Assembly: GCA_013042765.1 (NCBI GenBank) | Contig: JABDPP010000204.1 | Location: 1-13,622 of the forward strand | DNA from: Litoreibacter sp. | GTDB lineage: Bacteria > Pseudomonadota > Alphaproteobacteria > Rhodobacterales > Rhodobacteraceae | Reading direction: 5' to 3' | DNA length: 13,622 nucleotides | Shown here: in pieces, positions 13,093-13,622 of the stretch | Numbering within the stretch: the first letter of the stretch is position 1 | How the letters are laid out: every line of letters starts with the position of its first letter | Notes under the pieces: model-generated | The model's input: the letters and a program-made list of their open reading frames with translations, nothing else | Told to the model about the DNA's origin: nothing | Databases searched by the model: none | Made by a program: the position numbers and the translations under genes

Positions 13093-13622
13093 GCCAGCTT
13101 GAAGATCCAATTTCGGCCGCCCATCAGGCCGCGATTCCATGGGGCGGACTCGCGGGTGAACCACGCCTGATCCGCGATCGCGAAAACCTCGTTTTCGAAG
13201 CGCATCTCACCAACGGCACCCATGCCGCGCTGCGACTGCACCGCGAAGGATACCAGAGCGCCGAGGCAATCAAAGGCGAATTGACCTGGACCGCTGCGCT
13301 CGCGGAGCGCGGGTTTCCCTGTCCCCGTCCGATCCCGACCAAGGGCGGAAATCTGGCCGCACGTCTGAGCGGGCTGCCCATAGCCTCCATGATTACATGG
13401 ATCGATGCAGAGCCGATCGGTGAGCATGGGCTGACATATGCAGGCGATATCTCTCGCTACGGCGATCTAGGGACCCTGATCGCTCAAATGCACGCGATCA
13501 CCGACGAACTGGCGCTGGGATCGCTTGACCGACCGGACTGGGGGGCCGACGCGCTTCTGGGAGAAAACCCGCATTGGGGCCGGTTCTGGGAGAACCCGTC
13601 TCTAAGCAAGGAGGAGGCTCAA
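13089..13622 (+). CDS. APH-fold small-molecule kinase (hydroxylysine/amine kinase-like), 3' end cut by window edge
   Basis: 178 codons are visible, without a stop. The N-lobe of a phosphotransferase of the APH/choline-kinase superfamily is recognisable: ENLVFEAHL (32-40), AALRLHREGYQS (46-57), an Ala/Glu-rich helix with GELTWTAALAERGFPCPRPI (63-82), the hinge strand MITWIDAEPIGE (101-112), and LGTLIAQMHAIT (127-138). The catalytic HxD loop and the metal-binding Asp lie beyond the window. The LRLHR-GY style is that of hydroxylysine-kinase-like proteins rather than antibiotic-modifying enzymes. Translation begins at GTG 13089, overlapping the stop of the preceding gene as GTGA; no other start fits. 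Together with that gene it likely phosphorylates an amino-alcohol that the lyase then degrades. An aminoglycoside-resistance role is unlikely. Confidence 0.82.
   Translation, partial: MSQLEDPISAAHQAAIPWGGLAGEPRLIRDRENLVFEAHLTNGTHAALRLHREGYQSAEAIKGELTWTAALAERGFPCPRPIPTKGGNLAARLSGLPIASMITWIDAEPIGEHGLTYAGDISRYGDLGTLIAQMHAITDELALGSLDRPDWGADALLGENPHWGRFWENPSLSKEEAQ

Noticed and set aside
12702..13427. A 241-residue open frame on the minus strand
   Set aside because: It is antisense to the phospho-lyase-like gene and the kinase, both of which show strong family motifs; the minus-strand product has none.
13089..13622. Aminoglycoside-resistance phosphotransferase
   Set aside because: Only the general fold is shared. 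The motifs and the coupled PLP lyase-like gene point to metabolic kinase function, and there is no mobile element nearby.
1..13622. CRISPR array, prophage, transposon or defence system
   Set aside because: No direct-repeat array, integrase, transposase, terminal inverted repeats or recognisable defence protein was found on either strand.

Overview
The window reads as GC-rich alphaproteobacterial chromosome, most likely Rhodobacterales (Roseobacter group). This rests on the gene families, the tightly overlapping genes, and the pairing of aerobic cobalamin genes with the small His-rich protein and the DUF1636 protein typical of that group. No 16S rRNA or other taxonomic marker is present, so the assignment is inference. 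I see no tRNA, rRNA, CRISPR array, insertion sequence, integrase or attachment site. Almost all the DNA is coding.

Region 1 (1-3164, minus strand) is a cobalamin (vitamin B12) biosynthesis operon. In transcription order it holds a 72-residue His-containing membrane or secreted protein, a long sirohydrochlorin-type cobaltochelatase (CbiX) with a Cys/His-rich tail, precorrin-8X methylmutase (CobH) and precorrin-6Y C5,15-methyltransferase (CobL, cut by the window edge). A 304-bp intergenic region (3165-3468) holds a candidate promoter for this operon.

Region 2 (3469-4801) interrupts the B12 genes. It holds a glutathionyl-hydroquinone reductase (plus strand) and a stand-alone receiver-domain protein (minus strand) whose 3' ends overlap by 50 bp. 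The receiver lacks the phosphoacceptor Asp, one acidic-pocket Asp and the conserved Lys, so it is a pseudo-receiver.

Region 3 (5021-7289, plus strand) is a second B12 block: a DUF1636 cysteine-motif protein, then CobC (aminotransferase-like) and CobD (adenosylcobinamide-phosphate synthase), joined by 4-bp stop/start overlaps. Together these genes cover parts of the middle (CobL, CobH) and late (CobC, CobD) aerobic pathway. Neither B12 block has a recognisable complete cobalamin riboswitch in front of it.

Region 4 (7352-8524) is a secreted MltB-type lytic murein transglycosylase with a C-terminal peptidoglycan-binding domain and its own candidate promoter. Region 5 (8634-11334) is a two-gene molybdenum hydroxylase of the isoquinoline 1-oxidoreductase/aldehyde dehydrogenase type, with an [2Fe-2S] subunit and a Tat-exported molybdopterin subunit. 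It is preceded by an 18-bp operator-like palindrome.

Region 6 (11412-13622) starts with the ribosome-rescue hydrolase ArfB. It overlaps a class III PLP enzyme resembling phosphoethanolamine/phosphohydroxylysine phospho-lyases, which in turn overlaps an APH-fold small-molecule kinase that runs off the window. The last two genes look like a 'phosphorylate, then eliminate phosphate and ammonia' amine-catabolic pair.
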